DNA from: Caldicellulosiruptor danielii
Lineage (GTDB): Bacteria; Bacillota; Thermoanaerobacteria; Caldicellulosiruptorales; Caldicellulosiruptoraceae
Reading direction: 5' to 3'
Length of the DNA: 64,000 nucleotides
Assembly: GCF_034343125.1 (NCBI RefSeq)
Contig: NZ_CP139957.1
Span: forward strand, 1,263,001-1,327,000
Made by a program: the position numbers and the translations under genes. Numbering within the stretch: the stretch's first letter is position 1; each line of letters begins with the position of its first letter. Below, in pieces: positions 1 through 9,905 of this stretch. The notes beneath the pieces are model-generated. The model ran no database searches. It was not told where the DNA came from and saw only the letters and a list, made by a program, of their open reading frames with translations.

Positions 1-229
1 GGACACAGTAGAGATAGAAGGGCTTCCTAAGGATATTCCTGAACACTTGGTAATTGACCTGATGAGTTATGAAAAGCCCACGGCTATAAAGCTTAAAGAT
101 ATAAAACTTCCAGAAGGAATCAAAATAACAGAAGATTTAGATGAGGTTGTCGCGGTAATTGATGTAAGCGAAATTACAGAAGAGCCAGAGGTAGAGGAGA
201 AGAAAGAAGAGACTTCTTCAAATGCATAA
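1..229 (+). CDS. rplY: 50S ribosomal protein L25/Ctc (3' part only)
   Basis: The reading frame is open from the left edge and ends at TAA 227-229, so only about 75 C-terminal residues are present. They match the C-terminal beta domain of the TL5/Ctc type of L25, which binds 5S rRNA: an EGLPKDIPEHLVIDL stretch, then a segment like KLPEGIKI. A very acidic Glu/Lys-rich tail follows, as is usual for this family. The start and the 5S-binding N-terminal domain lie outside the window. It is followed by a strong terminator shared with argH. The call rests on the C-terminal domain alone. Confidence 0.85.
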   Translation, partial: DTVEIEGLPKDIPEHLVIDLMSYEKPTAIKLKDIKLPEGIKITEDLDEVVAVIDVSEITEEPEVEEKKEETSSNA

Positions 230-272
230 TCTAACAGAAAGGATTAAAAAATAGGACATGTATGAAATTGCA

Positions 273-320
273 AAAAAGAAAGGTGGCAACAACAAATAAA
301 ATGTGCCACCTTTCTTTTTC
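273..320. terminator. Bidirectional rho-independent terminator between rplY and argH
   Basis: A 14-bp stem, AAAGAAAGGTGGCA (275-288) with its exact complement at 303-316, encloses a 14-nt loop. It is T-rich on the 3' side on both strands. It can end the L25 transcript from the left and the argGH transcript from the right. Confidence 0.85.
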
Positions 321-394
321 TATGATTTTCTACTTCAAAAATCAAATATTTACTATTAAGAGTTTGAAAAGTTATCCTTTTAAATATATTATTC

Positions 395-1768
395 TTATTT
401 TTTTAAAAAAAACTTTAGATTATCAATTTGTTTTCTTACACTCTCTATCGAAGTTCCGCCATAGCTTTTTCTCCGGTTTACGCAGGTTTCAATCTTTATA
501 AATTGATATACATCCTCTTGAATCTTCTCACAGAATCTTTTATATTCCTCTAACGATAAGTCTTCTAATATTTTCCCGCTTTCAATGCAGTACTTTACAA
601 TGTTTCCTACAATAAAATGTGCATCTCTAAAAGGAATGCCTTTTGTTACCAAATAATCTGCAAGGTCTGTTGCATTGATAAATCCAGATTTGCAAGAACG
701 CTCCATGTTTTCTTTGTTAATTTTGAGAGTTTTGAGTATTTCATTTATTATTACTAAACTCATTTCTACTGTTTCAATGGAATCAAATAAAAATTCTTTG
801 TCCTCCTGCAAATCCTTGTTATATGAAAGAGGCAGACCTTTTAGTACTGTTAAAAGTCCAATCAAGTTTGCATATATTCTTCCTGTCTTGCCGCGGATTA
901 GCTCCAAAGCATCAGGATTTTTCTTTTGTGGCATTATGCTGCTGCCTGAGCAAAAACTATCGTCAAGTTCAATAAATTTAAATTCATCAGTATTAAAAAT
1001 GATAAAATCTTCTGCAAGTCGAGAAAGATGCATTTGAATCATAGCAAGTGAGAATAACATATCAAGAATAAAATCCCTGTCAGAAACAGTGTCGATACTG
1101 TTTTCTGTCACATTTTCAAAACCAAGTTCACTTGCTACAAAAAATCTGTCTATTTCAAATGTTGTTCCTGCCAAAGCAGCGCTGCCAAGCGGGTTGTAAT
1201 TTGTCATGCTGTAGTTTTGTCTTAGTCTTAACAAATCTCTTTTTAGCATTTGAGCATATGCAAGAATATAATGAGAAAAAAGTATGGGCTGAGCCTTTTG
1301 AAGATGAGTAAACCCCGGCATAATTACATCAATATTTTCTTCGGCTAAGTTTACAATTGTGTTTATTAGCGTTTTTATCAGTTCTTGAAGATACAAATTC
1401 TTTTCACGACAAAATAGTCTCTCGTCAAGAGCAACTTGGTCGTTTCTGCTTCTGGCAGTATGAACTTTTTTGCCAACCTCTCCTATTCTCTTTATGAGCT
1501 CTTTTTCAATCAGCATGTGTACATCTTCATCAGAAATTTCATATTCAATTTTTCCTAATTTAAAGTCTTCTAATATTTGATAGAGACAATCTATGATGAG
1601 TTTTGCCTCATCCTCAAGGATAATATTATACTTTGCAAGCATTTTAACGTGGGCAACAGACCCAAGAACGTCGTATTCGAAAAGTTTTATATCAGTCATG
1701 ATAGAAGCATTAAAAAGGTCAAATATCTGCGCTGTAGACTTTGAAAATCTTCCTTCCCAGAGCTTCAG
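395..1768 (-). CDS. argH: Argininosuccinate lyase, probably starting at CTG
   Basis: Cleaves argininosuccinate to arginine and fumarate, the last step of arginine synthesis, in the cytosol. The lyase signature GSSIMPQKKNPD lies near residue 280 and carries the catalytic serine loop. The first ATG (1697-1699) would remove the conserved N-terminus. Upstream of it the frame encodes KLWEGRFSKS and FDLFNASI, the family's usual opening. No ATG, GTG or TTG codon lies in that stretch. CTG at 1766-1768 sits 9 nt after AAAGGAGG and 1 nt after the argG stop, giving 457 aa, the normal length. The product is certain; the CTG start is inferred from conservation and Shine-Dalgarno (SD) spacing. Confidence 0.95.
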   Translation of the reverse strand: MKLWEGRFSKSTAQIFDLFNASIMTDIKLFEYDVLGSVAHVKMLAKYNIILEDEAKLIIDCLYQILEDFKLGKIEYEISDEDVHMLIEKELIKRIGEVGKKVHTARSRNDQVALDERLFCREKNLYLQELIKTLINTIVNLAEENIDVIMPGFTHLQKAQPILFSHYILAYAQMLKRDLLRLRQNYSMTNYNPLGSAALAGTTFEIDRFFVASELGFENVTENSIDTVSDRDFILDMLFSLAMIQMHLSRLAEDFIIFNTDEFKFIELDDSFCSGSSIMPQKKNPDALELIRGKTGRIYANLIGLLTVLKGLPLSYNKDLQEDKEFLFDSIETVEMSLVIINEILKTLKINKENMERSCKSGFINATDLADYLVTKGIPFRDAHFIVGNIVKYCIESGKILEDLSLEEYKRFCEKIQEDVYQFIKIETCVNRRKSYGGTSIESVRKQIDNLKFFLKK

Positions 1769-1769
1769 T

Positions 1770-2981
1770 TTACTTATCCTCCTTTCTGTTCACCATTCCA
1801 AATACCTTCAAAGGTAAGCCAAACAGGTTAATGAATCCTTCTGCATCCTTTTGATTATACATCTGGTCTTCTTCAAAGGTTGCAAGGTCTTTGATATATA
1901 GCGAATTTGGTGATTTTAAACCAGCAGAGTAAATATTACCTCTGTACAGCACAAGTTTTACTGTGCCATTTACAACCTCTTGAGTTTTGTCAACAAATAC
2001 TGAAAGTGCTTCTCTTAACGGTGAAAACCAAAGCCCGTCATAAACAAGTTCAGCAAATCTAATTGCAACCATGTCTTTAAAATGCAAAGTAGCTCTGTCA
2101 AGGCAGAGATATTCCAATTCCCTGTGAGCATAATAAAGAATTGTTCCGCCAGGAGTTTCATATACGCCGCGCGATTTCATTCCAACAAGCCTGTTTTCAA
2201 CTATGTCAGCAATGCCAATTCCATGATTTGCACCTATTTTATTTAAAGTTTTCAAAAGTTCAACTCCATTCATCTTTTGTCCGTTTACTTTTACAGGAAT
2301 TCCTTTTTCAAATTCAATTTCCACAGTCTCTGGAGAGTCACTAAGTGAAAAAGGATTTTTTGTAATCTTCAATACCTTATCAAAGTCTGGCATGTTACAA
2401 GGATCTTCTAAGTCAAGTCCTTCGTGAGAAAGATGCCAGATGTTCCAATCTGTACTATAACTTTCTTCCCTTTTAAAGTGAATATCTATTCCTTTTTGGG
2501 CAAGGTAATTTAGTTCATCCTCGCGTGACTTTAAGTTCCATATTCGCCAAGGAGCTATTATCTTTATTTGTGGCATAAGCACCTTAATTGTTACTTCAAA
2601 TCTTACCTGATCGTTTCCTTTTCCCGTTGCTCCGTGTGCTATTGCATCAGCGTTTTCTTTTTTCGCAATATTAACCAGTTTCTTGGCAATTAAAGGTCTT
2701 GCCATTGATGTTCCAAGCAGATATTTTCCTTCATATATAGCTCCAGCTTTCAAAGTGGGGAATATATATTCATTCACAAACTCTTCTTTGGCATCTTCGA
2801 TATAAACTTTTGAGGCGCCAGTCTTGTAAGCTCTTTCTTTTATAGCTTCAAAGTCATCTTCCTGTCCAACATCAACAACCACGGCAATTACTTCACAGTC
2901 AAAGTTTTCTTTAAGCCAAGGAATAATAACTGAGGTATCAAGACCGCCTGAATATGCCAAAACCACTTTGTTTAGTCTCAT
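1770..2981 (-). CDS. argG: Argininosuccinate synthase
   Basis: Joins citrulline and aspartate with ATP to make argininosuccinate. The N-type ATP pyrophosphatase P-loop SGGLDTS is at residues 11-17. I chose the ATG at 2981, behind GGGGAG, giving 403 aa with the standard opening [13 protein letters not shown]; an upstream in-frame start would add 16 residues not typical of the family. It is first in an argGH operon, with argH starting 1 nt after its stop. The promoter region carries a near-perfect ARG box, so repression by an ArgR/AhrC regulator with arginine is likely. Confidence 0.96.
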   Translation of the reverse strand: MRLNKVVLAYSGGLDTSVIIPWLKENFDCEVIAVVVDVGQEDDFEAIKERAYKTGASKVYIEDAKEEFVNEYIFPTLKAGAIYEGKYLLGTSMARPLIAKKLVNIAKKENADAIAHGATGKGNDQVRFEVTIKVLMPQIKIIAPWRIWNLKSREDELNYLAQKGIDIHFKREESYSTDWNIWHLSHEGLDLEDPCNMPDFDKVLKITKNPFSLSDSPETVEIEFEKGIPVKVNGQKMNGVELLKTLNKIGANHGIGIADIVENRLVGMKSRGVYETPGGTILYYAHRELEYLCLDRATLHFKDMVAIRFAELVYDGLWFSPLREALSVFVDKTQEVVNGTVKLVLYRGNIYSAGLKSPNSLYIKDLATFEEDQMYNQKDAEGFINLFGLPLKVFGMVNRKEDK

Positions 2982-3020
2982 TTTTTTATCTCCCCTCACA
3001 TGATTTATTGGTTTTATAAA

Positions 3021-3049
3021 ATTATACACCTAAATGAATAATTATGCAA
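3021..3049 (-). promoter_or_regulatory. argGH promoter
   Basis: Read on the - strand: -35 TTGCAT (3049-3044), a 17-nt spacer, and a perfect -10 TATAAT (3026-3021). It lies 40 nt upstream of the argG start and is overlapped by the ARG box. Confidence 0.7.
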
Positions 3050-3050
3050 T
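3033..3050. promoter_or_regulatory. ArgR/AhrC operator (ARG box)
   Basis: AATGAATAATTATGCAAT contains TGAATAATTATGCA, one base away from the perfect palindrome TGAATAATTATTCA recognised by ArgR family repressors. It covers the -35 box and most of the spacer of the argG promoter, the expected place for repression. The binding protein is not encoded in this window. Confidence 0.75.
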
Positions 3051-3094
3051 GATCTAACTCAAATTTTCTTGAGATTTAAAGGGATTTATTTTAT

Positions 3095-3100
3095 TATAAT
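3095..3100 (+). promoter_or_regulatory. Putative -10 box of the nadD operon
   Basis: A perfect TATAAT lies 36 nt upstream of the nadD start. The best -35 candidate, TTGAGA at 3069-3074, is 20 nt away, which is long, so only the -10 is reasonably supported. Confidence 0.45.
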
Positions 3101-3136
3101 ATCTTAGATATGAAGAATTTTTCAAGGAGTATGTAG

Positions 3137-3727
3137 ATGAAGGTGGCTCTCTTTGGTGGTACTTTCAATCCCATTCACGTTGGACATCTAATTATGGCTC
3201 AATATGTTTTGAATTTTTCACATGTGCAAAAGGTTATATTTGTCCCCAATGGACATCCTCCGCACAAGAATGAAGATGTAGCAGATGCGAGCGACAGGTT
3301 TGAAATGGTTAAGCTTTCAATAGAAGATAATCCATATTTTGATATAAGCGACTTTGAAATCAGAAAGAGTGGACCAAGCTGGACGATAGACACGCTAAAG
3401 TATTTTTCATCTATTTACGAAAAAGTATATTTCATTCTTGGAAGCGACAATCTTTCAGAGATAGTGAAGTGGTACAAGGCAGAAGAGATTTTAAGCAAAT
3501 ATCCTTTAATTGTTCTCCCGCGAGAAAGAGATTTGTGTGCAATAAAAAAGGAAATTGAAAAGCTTTCTTCTAAATATGCTCAAGAGATTACTTTGATTCA
3601 GATGCCTATTGTTGATATATCTTCAACAGAAATAAGAAAACTAATTCGCCAGAACAAAAGTATAAGATATATAGTTCATCCAAAGGTGGAAGAATATATT
3701 AAAAGAAAGGGGCTTTATAAAAAGTGA
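3137..3727 (+). CDS. nadD: Nicotinate-nucleotide adenylyltransferase
   Basis: Transfers AMP from ATP to nicotinate mononucleotide in NAD synthesis. The nucleotidyltransferase motif GGTFNPIHVGH is at residues 7-17, and the second signature ISSTEIR is at about 161-167. Its length of 196 aa is normal. The ATG is preceded by AAGGAG; the earlier ATG at 3131 is followed directly by a stop codon. It heads an operon with yqeK (4-nt GTGA overlap), an LCP gene, rsfS and leuS, a common order in Clostridia and Bacilli. Confidence 0.96.
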   Translation: MKVALFGGTFNPIHVGHLIMAQYVLNFSHVQKVIFVPNGHPPHKNEDVADASDRFEMVKLSIEDNPYFDISDFEIRKSGPSWTIDTLKYFSSIYEKVYFILGSDNLSEIVKWYKAEEILSKYPLIVLPRERDLCAIKKEIEKLSSKYAQEITLIQMPIVDISSTEIRKLIRQNKSIRYIVHPKVEEYIKRKGLYKK

Positions 3728-4302
3728 AAATTGAGTACATTAAAGAAAAACTAAGTGAACTTTTGGATGAAAAAAGGTATGTACATTCAATTGGAACAAT
3801 GGAGTATGCAGTAAAGCTTGCTGAAAGGTTTGGCGAAGATGCCCGAAAAGCAATGATTGCAGGTCTTGTTCATGATGTTGCAAAGTGCCTTGATAAGCAG
3901 CAGTTGTTGAATTGTGCTTTGAAATCTGGTATAGTTATAGATAACATTATGAAAAATCAAATAGAGCTTTTACATGGTCCTGCTGGAAGTTATTTGGCAA
4001 GAAAGCTCTTTGGAATAGAAGATGTTGACATCTTAAATGCTATTGCATATCATACAACGGGAAGAGAAAATATGTCAAAGTTAGAAATGATAATATATGT
4101 GGCGGATTTGATTGAGCCTTCAAGACAATTTGAACAGGTAGAAAGGCTGAGGAAAAAATCATTTGAAGATTTAGAGAAAGCAGTTGTGATGGCTATGGAC
4201 AACACTCTAAAGTATGTTATTGAACGTGGAGGCTTAATACATCCTAATACTATTTATGCAAGAAATTGGCTTATATTACAAGAAAGCGGGGAAGTAAGGT
4301 GA
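3724..4302 (+). CDS. yqeK: YqeK-type HD-domain hydrolase (Ap4A phosphohydrolase family)
   Basis: An HD-superfamily metal-dependent phosphohydrolase. Visible ligands are H21, the H50-D51 pair in GLVHDVAK, H84, H110 and D128 in YVADLIEPSR. Members studied in other Firmicutes split diadenosine tetraphosphate symmetrically to two ADP. Its 192 aa is the usual length. The GTG start overlaps the nadD stop by 4 nt, which suggests translational coupling. The yqeK-nadD pairing supports the call. Confidence 0.9.
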   Translation: MKIEYIKEKLSELLDEKRYVHSIGTMEYAVKLAERFGEDARKAMIAGLVHDVAKCLDKQQLLNCALKSGIVIDNIMKNQIELLHGPAGSYLARKLFGIEDVDILNAIAYHTTGRENMSKLEMIIYVADLIEPSRQFEQVERLRKKSFEDLEKAVVMAMDNTLKYVIERGGLIHPNTIYARNWLILQESGEVR

Positions 4303-5510
4303 AAAAGATACGAATCAAAAAAGAAGCAAAGGTGTTTTTAGCATCTTTTTTGGTTACTGTAGCAGTTATATTTTTGTTCATTGTTGCAACAGCTTTGTAT
4401 TACAAAAATACAAAGACACTTCCGCCAATATTAAATAGCCTTATTGAAAAGGTTACAAATACTGAGACAAGCGGGTTTGAAGATAAATTACCAATGAACA
4501 TTTTAGTTCTTGGAGGAGATGAAAAAGAAGGTGGAAGGTCAGATACTATAATGCTTGTTCATATCCAAAAAGATTTCCAACCTGTTATTATTTCTATTCC
4601 GAGAGATACAAGAGTAAAAATAGAAGGTATAAAAGGATATTCAAAAATCAATGCGGCATATTCTTATGGTAAATCAAGGCTTGCTATAAAGACTTTAGAA
4701 GACCTTCTGGGCATAAAAATTGACAGATATGTTGCCCTAAATTATGAAGCAGTCAAAAAAATTGTTGATGCAGTTGGCGGCGTGGATGTTGAAGTTCCTT
4801 TTCATTTATATTACAAAGATACAACACCAGGCAAAGAGCTTTTTATAGATATTCCTGCTGGTCTTCAACATTTGGACGGCGAAAAAGCAGTTGAGTTTTT
4901 GCGCTGGCGACATAACTCAAACGGCAAAGAGTATGGTAGAGGCGGGGATTTGGGCAGGATTGAGATGCAGAAAAAATTTGTGTTTGCTTTGATTGACAAG
5001 GTATTAAAACCACAAAATCTTATAAAACTTCCAAGTATTATTCAGACAGCAACAAAGTACGTTGACCACAATTTTACAAGAGATGAGATAGTCTGGTTTG
5101 TCCAGAATGCAGGCAAATTCAGTAGCCAAAATATAATGACAGCTGTACTACCGGGCTATCCTAAATATATTGATTATGTTTCTTACTATATATTGGATGA
5201 AGAGAAATGCAAACAGCTTGTTGAAGATTTAAATGAGCCAGAGATAATAAAGGAGAATATCAGAATTAAAGTGATAGGAGAAAGTGTTAGCGAAAAGGCA
5301 GCTTTGCTCAAAAGTGAACTTGAGTCGAAAGGATATGTAAATGTGGGGTTGGGAAATCAAAAGAGAATTCAAAATTCTACAATTGAGCTAAAGAGAATTA
5401 ATAAAAAATATCTTGAGCAATTAAGAGATGACATTGACCTTTCAACTTTTCAGGTGGTTTATTCACCGGACTATGGGGAATTGTACGATGTTTATATTAA
5501 AGTAAAATAA
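4299..5510 (+). CDS. LytR-CpsA-Psr family cell-wall glycopolymer transferase
   Basis: LCP proteins transfer lipid-linked glycopolymers onto peptidoglycan outside the membrane. The start is GTG at 4299, overlapping the yqeK stop by 4 nt, giving 403 aa. A basic N-terminus is followed by one membrane helix (about 10-34). The LCP domain shows GRSDTIML near 79-86, IPRDTRV near 100, and EFLRWRHN. A LytR_C domain makes up the C-terminus, with IRIKVIGES near its beginning. It sits inside the nadD-rsfS operon, a frequent arrangement. The family is certain; the polymer transferred is unknown. Confidence 0.88.
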   Translation: MKKIRIKKEAKVFLASFLVTVAVIFLFIVATALYYKNTKTLPPILNSLIEKVTNTETSGFEDKLPMNILVLGGDEKEGGRSDTIMLVHIQKDFQPVIISIPRDTRVKIEGIKGYSKINAAYSYGKSRLAIKTLEDLLGIKIDRYVALNYEAVKKIVDAVGGVDVEVPFHLYYKDTTPGKELFIDIPAGLQHLDGEKAVEFLRWRHNSNGKEYGRGGDLGRIEMQKKFVFALIDKVLKPQNLIKLPSIIQTATKYVDHNFTRDEIVWFVQNAGKFSSQNIMTAVLPGYPKYIDYVSYYILDEEKCKQLVEDLNEPEIIKENIRIKVIGESVSEKAALLKSELESKGYVNVGLGNQKRIQNSTIELKRINKKYLEQLRDDIDLSTFQVVYSPDYGELYDVYIKVK

Positions 5511-5532
5511 AAAAAGGGGTGAAAACAGCAAA

Positions 5533-5865
5533 TTGGAACAGAAAATATATGAGATTGTAAAACTCCTGTCTGAGAAAAAAGCCCAAGATATAGTGGTTTT
5601 GGACATTTCAAAACTAACCATAATAGCTGACTATTTTATTATATGCAGTGCATCAAATGTTCAGCACGTGAAAGCAATTGTAGATGAAATTGAGGAAAAA
5701 GAACCAGTGCATATATTGAGAGTTGAAGGAAAGGAAAGTTTCAGGTGGGTTGTTATAGATTTTGGTGATATAATTCTTCATATCTTCCACGAAAAAGAGA
5801 GAGAATTTTATAACCTTGAACGATTGTGGATAGATGCCAAAAAGGTTGAAATTGCAGCTTTATAG
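5533..5865 (+). CDS. rsfS: Ribosomal silencing factor RsfS
   Basis: Binds L14 on the 50S subunit and blocks subunit joining during starvation. The 110-aa protein is full length for the family, with the usual [11 protein letters not shown] and [10 protein letters not shown] strands and the [19 protein letters not shown] signature. The start is TTG after the purine-rich AAAAAGGGGTG. It lies 22 nt after the LCP gene and just before leuS, in the conserved nadD-yqeK-LCP-rsfS order. Confidence 0.95.
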   Translation: MEQKIYEIVKLLSEKKAQDIVVLDISKLTIIADYFIICSASNVQHVKAIVDEIEEKEPVHILRVEGKESFRWVVIDFGDIILHIFHEKEREFYNLERLWIDAKKVEIAAL

Positions 5866-5912
5866 TAGTAAGATTCATTATTCAAATGAAAAAATCATTG
5901 GGGGTAGGAGAA

Positions 5913-8366
5913 ATGGAATACAACTTTAGAGAGATTGAGAAAAAGTGGCAGCAAACATGGTTTTCACACAACAAGTACAAAGTGTCAGAGGACAGTTCAA
6001 AACCAAAATATTATGTCCTTGAGATGTTTCCATATCCTTCAGGAAAACTTCATATGGGGCATGTTAGGAACTATTCGATTGGCGATGTATTTGCTCGATT
6101 TATGAGATTAAAAGGCTACAATGTTTTGCATCCGATGGGCTGGGATGCGTTTGGTCTTCCCGCTGAAAATGCTGCTATAAAGCATGGAATTCATCCTTCT
6201 GACTGGACATGGTCAAACATTGAAAATATGAAAAGGCAGCTTATGGAACTTGGAATCAGCTATGATTGGGATAGAGAAGTAGCAACATGTCATCCAGATT
6301 ATTATAAATGGACCCAGTGGATGTTCTTGCAGTTTTATAAAGCTGGACTTGCTTATAGAAAAAGGTCATATGTAAACTGGTGCCCATCATGTGAGACAGT
6401 ACTTGCAAATGAACAGGTTGTAAATGGTAGATGTGAAAGGTGTAAATCACTTGTTGGGAAAAAAGATTTAGAGCAGTGGTTTTTCAGAATTACCAACTAT
6501 GCAGAAAGACTTCTTCGTGATATAGAGAAGCTTAATGGCTGGCCAGAAAAGGTAAAAATAATGCAAAAGAACTGGATTGGAAGAAGTGAAGGTGCAGAGA
6601 TTGAGTTTGAAATTGAAGGACTGAACAAAAAGATAAAAGTGTTCACAACAAGACCTGATACCCTTTTTGGTGTCACATACCTTGTTTTGGCTCCAGAACA
6701 TCCTCTAACAAAGGAAATAATAGCAGGAAAACCCCAGGAGAAAGAGTGCCTTGAGTTTATTGAAAAGATGCAATATTTAAATGAGATTGAAAGAACTTCT
6801 ACAGAGACAGAAAAAGAAGGAAGGTTTACGGGTGGATTTGCTATTCATCCTCTGACAGGTGAGAGAGTGCCAATATACATTGCAAACTATGTGCTGGTTG
6901 ATTATGGAACAGGGGCTGTAATGGGTGTTCCAGCTCATGACCAGAGAGACTTTGAGTTTGCAAAAAAATATAATCTTCCTATTAAAGTTGTAATAAAAGG
7001 TGAAGGTGTTGACATTGAAAATCTTCAGAGTGCTTATGAAGACGAAGGTATTTTGATTAATTCTGGGATTTTTGATGGACTTAAAAACACAGAGGCCATG
7101 AAAAAGATAACACAGTATCTGGAAAAGAACGGTGTTGGCAGGGCATGTGTAACCTATAAACTCAGAGACTGGTTAATATCAAGGCAACGTTATTGGGGAG
7201 CTCCAATTCCTATTGTATATTGTGATGAATGTGGGATTGTCCCTGTACCTGAGGAAGATCTGCCTGTTTTGCTACCTTACAATGTTGAGTTCAAGCCAAC
7301 AGGCCAGTCACCACTTTCTTACTGTGAAGAGTTTGTCAACACCACATGCCCAAAGTGCGGAAGACCTGCAAAGAGAGAAACTGATACCATGGACACATTT
7401 ATATGTTCATCATGGTATTATTTTAGGTATACAGACCCCAAAAATAGTCAAAAACCTTTTGAAAAGTCGCTTGTTTCTTACTGGCTTCCTGTTGACCAGT
7501 ATATTGGCGGGGTTGAACATGCTATATTGCATCTTCTATATTCGAGGTTCTTTACAAAGGTGCTATATGACCTTGGCTATGTACCTTTTGAAGAGCCATT
7601 TAAGAATCTTTTGACCCAAGGTATGGTGTTAAAAGATGGTGCAAAGATGTCAAAATCGCTTGGAAATATAGTCAGTCCTGAGGACATTGTAGAAAAGTAT
7701 GGAGCTGATACAGCAAGGCTGTTTATACTCTTTGCTGCACCACCAGAGAGAGATTTGGAGTGGTCAGACCAAGGAGTTGAAGGGTGTTTTAGATTTTTAA
7801 ATAGGCTGTGGAGACTTTATATAGAACTTAAAAGCAAACTTGCAGATGAGAGCCTACTTGGTAAATCTGAACTTGACGATGAACTGAAATATAGATTAAA
7901 CTATACGATTAAAAAGGTTACAGAGGATATAGAAGAGAGGTTCAACTTTAACACTGCTATCAGTACTATCATGGAACTTTTAAATTTCTTGTATGAATAT
8001 AAAGAGAATGAAAAATTAAACAAAGATTTGATTATAGATACACTCAGGAATTTATTAATATTAATTTATCCATTTACACCTCACATTGCATGTGAGTTAT
8101 GGGAGATTATGGGGTTTGGTGGGGACATTGAAGATGTAAGCTGGCCACAGTATGATGAAGCTGCTCTTGTTCGAAAGAATGTAGAGATTGCTATTCAGAT
8201 AAATGGCAAAGTGAGGTCAAGGATGAATATCTCTATAGATATGACAGAAGAAGAAGTAAAACAGGCAGTTTTGAATGACCAAAAACTGAAATCACTTTTG
8301 GAAGGGAAAGAAATAGTGAAGTTTGTCTACGTAAAAAATAGACTTATTAACATTGTGGTGAAATAA
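5913..8366 (+). CDS. leuS: Leucyl-tRNA synthetase
   Basis: Class Ia synthetase that charges tRNA-Leu. The HIGH-type motif is LHMGH near residue 48 and the KMSKS loop is near 577-581. The CP1 editing domain has the T-rich motif TTRPDTLFG, and a zinc module shows CPSC and CERC. I chose the ATG at 5913 behind GGAG; an in-frame ATG at 5886 would add nine atypical residues. The length, 817 aa, is standard. It is the last gene of the operon and is followed by a terminator. No T-box fits in the 47 nt before it. Confidence 0.97.
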   Translation: MEYNFREIEKKWQQTWFSHNKYKVSEDSSKPKYYVLEMFPYPSGKLHMGHVRNYSIGDVFARFMRLKGYNVLHPMGWDAFGLPAENAAIKHGIHPSDWTWSNIENMKRQLMELGISYDWDREVATCHPDYYKWTQWMFLQFYKAGLAYRKRSYVNWCPSCETVLANEQVVNGRCERCKSLVGKKDLEQWFFRITNYAERLLRDIEKLNGWPEKVKIMQKNWIGRSEGAEIEFEIEGLNKKIKVFTTRPDTLFGVTYLVLAPEHPLTKEIIAGKPQEKECLEFIEKMQYLNEIERTSTETEKEGRFTGGFAIHPLTGERVPIYIANYVLVDYGTGAVMGVPAHDQRDFEFAKKYNLPIKVVIKGEGVDIENLQSAYEDEGILINSGIFDGLKNTEAMKKITQYLEKNGVGRACVTYKLRDWLISRQRYWGAPIPIVYCDECGIVPVPEEDLPVLLPYNVEFKPTGQSPLSYCEEFVNTTCPKCGRPAKRETDTMDTFICSSWYYFRYTDPKNSQKPFEKSLVSYWLPVDQYIGGVEHAILHLLYSRFFTKVLYDLGYVPFEEPFKNLLTQGMVLKDGAKMSKSLGNIVSPEDIVEKYGADTARLFILFAAPPERDLEWSDQGVEGCFRFLNRLWRLYIELKSKLADESLLGKSELDDELKYRLNYTIKKVTEDIEERFNFNTAISTIMELLNFLYEYKENEKLNKDLIIDTLRNLLILIYPFTPHIACELWEIMGFGGDIEDVSWPQYDEAALVRKNVEIAIQINGKVRSRMNISIDMTEEEVKQAVLNDQKLKSLLEGKEIVKFVYVKNRLINIVVK

Positions 8367-8407
8367 AATAAAAGAGGGCAATATGAAGAGTGCCCTCTTT
8401 TATTTTA
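8364..8407. terminator. Bidirectional terminator between leuS and the D,D-carboxypeptidase gene
   Basis: A long A/T-flanked stem, AAAAGAGGGCA with TGCCCTCTTTT, encloses a roughly 10-nt loop, with T-rich tails on both strands. Its right arm overlaps the last codons of the convergent gene. Confidence 0.85.
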
Positions 8408-9755
8408 ATCTTCTGTTGTGCAGGTTTGAAAAGTCTATCGTTTTTGTTGCTCTGAGCTTAAGTCTGGCTCTTCTACGCTTGAATCTAATTATGGTTACCA
8501 TTGTGAAAAGAAGTACAAGTAAAATAGTTCCTACCAAAAGTTCTATCACTATTTTAGTACCCTTTATCAACCCTTTTTTTACATTCTGGAGAATTTTCTT
8601 TGCAGGCTGTATCTCATAACTCTCATATGATAACACAGGAATTGAGTTTATAAGATATCCCTTGCTGTATATATATACATTTCCAATTACTGTATCCCTG
8701 TATATAGGAATTTTAAGGTCTTTTGAAAAATCTATAGTATAAGTAAAATTGGATTCTGCTGGAGAATAAATATTTTGAAGAACATAAACAGGGGCTTTAA
8801 GATACCCATCAAGCCATTTTTGGTTTGTTTTATCTATTAATACCTTTCCAACAATCTGATTTTTTGAAAAAAGTTTTTCTCTTTTAAAGTTATTAAAACC
8901 ATAGTTAAACAGCTTAATTGCATCAGAAAAAGCATCTTCAGAAGAGAGAATAACAGCAATGAGTTCTATGTCGTCTTTTTTTGCTGAGGCAATTAAACAT
9001 CTTTTTGCCTGGACTGTATACCCTGTTTTTATTCCTGTTGCATATGGGTAATAATACTTAGAGTTTTTTCGCAGAAGCTTATTTATATTATAAATTATCT
9101 GCCATTCAGGTTTTTTATGCATTGAAGCAGTTGTTATTCTATATTCAACTGTAGAAAATATCTTTTTTAATATTTCATTTTGATAAGCCTGTCTTGCAAT
9201 AAGGCTTAAATCATAAGCAGTTGTATAATGCTGAGGCGAGTGAAGTCCGTTTGGATTTACAAAATTAGAATTTTTAGCTCCAATACTTTTGGCATATTCA
9301 TTCATTTTCTCTACAAATTCTGGGATACTACCTGCTATGTTTTCAGCAATCACGTTAGCTGCATCATTTGCAGATATCAAAAGCATTGCGTAAAGAAGGT
9401 CCTGAAAAGATATAGTCTCACCTGGATTTAAATAATAACTGCTACTTCCAGGTTCAATCATTGTTGCTTTTGAAGAAACTTTAAATATTTTGTTGAGGTT
9501 ATGTTCGTATGATATAGCAACCAATGCTGTGAGTACCTTGGTAGTACTTGCAGGAAAGCATCTTAAATTAGGGTTTTTTTCAAATAAAATCTGCCCTGTA
9601 TGCGCTTCAACTAAAATAGCTGACTTTGCACTCAAACTAAGTTTATCATTGGACTCTTGCTGTGAGTATGTATAAAAAGGGTATGTAAAAAATATTAAAG
9701 AGAAAAGTGCCGAGATAGTTAGATACAAAACTACCTTTTTTATAAATTGAGACAT
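8400..9755 (-). CDS. D-alanyl-D-alanine carboxypeptidase (peptidase S11, DacF-like)
   Basis: A low-molecular-mass penicillin-binding protein that trims the terminal D-Ala from peptidoglycan stem peptides outside the membrane. An N-terminal signal helix (about 7-28) is followed by SxxK at S70-K73 (STTK), SxN at S128-N130 (SAN) and KTG at 243-245. The S11 C-terminal beta domain follows, then a C-terminal membrane helix near 415-437 with an Arg/Lys-rich tail. Its 451 aa is normal. The SD AAAGGCGGTGA lies just before the ATG. It is a single gene, convergent with leuS and divergent from comEA. Its substrate stage (vegetative or spore) cannot be told from sequence. Confidence 0.93.
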   Translation of the reverse strand: MSQFIKKVVLYLTISALFSLIFFTYPFYTYSQQESNDKLSLSAKSAILVEAHTGQILFEKNPNLRCFPASTTKVLTALVAISYEHNLNKIFKVSSKATMIEPGSSSYYLNPGETISFQDLLYAMLLISANDAANVIAENIAGSIPEFVEKMNEYAKSIGAKNSNFVNPNGLHSPQHYTTAYDLSLIARQAYQNEILKKIFSTVEYRITTASMHKKPEWQIIYNINKLLRKNSKYYYPYATGIKTGYTVQAKRCLIASAKKDDIELIAVILSSEDAFSDAIKLFNYGFNNFKREKLFSKNQIVGKVLIDKTNQKWLDGYLKAPVYVLQNIYSPAESNFTYTIDFSKDLKIPIYRDTVIGNVYIYSKGYLINSIPVLSYESYEIQPAKKILQNVKKGLIKGTKIVIELLVGTILLVLLFTMVTIIRFKRRRARLKLRATKTIDFSNLHNRRLK

Positions 9756-9905
9756 TAAATACTGTCACCGCCTTTAAAAGTTTTGCGTGTATGTGATAAA
9801 ATAAGTATATATTATGAACATATTTTATGTCAATTGTTGGTCTTTGTGTGAAACTCTTTATTATACTATTGAGTGCTATAACTAAAAAGAAGAGGGTGAA
9901 ATAAG

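Noticed and set aside
262-501. A 79-codon frame between rplY and argH
   Set aside because: It runs through the bidirectional terminator and the 3' end of argH on the other strand, with no SD.
5866-5912. A T-box riboswitch before leuS
   Set aside because: Only 47 nt separate rsfS and leuS and no T-box motif (TGGNACCGCG) is seen; the pheS leader also lacks one.
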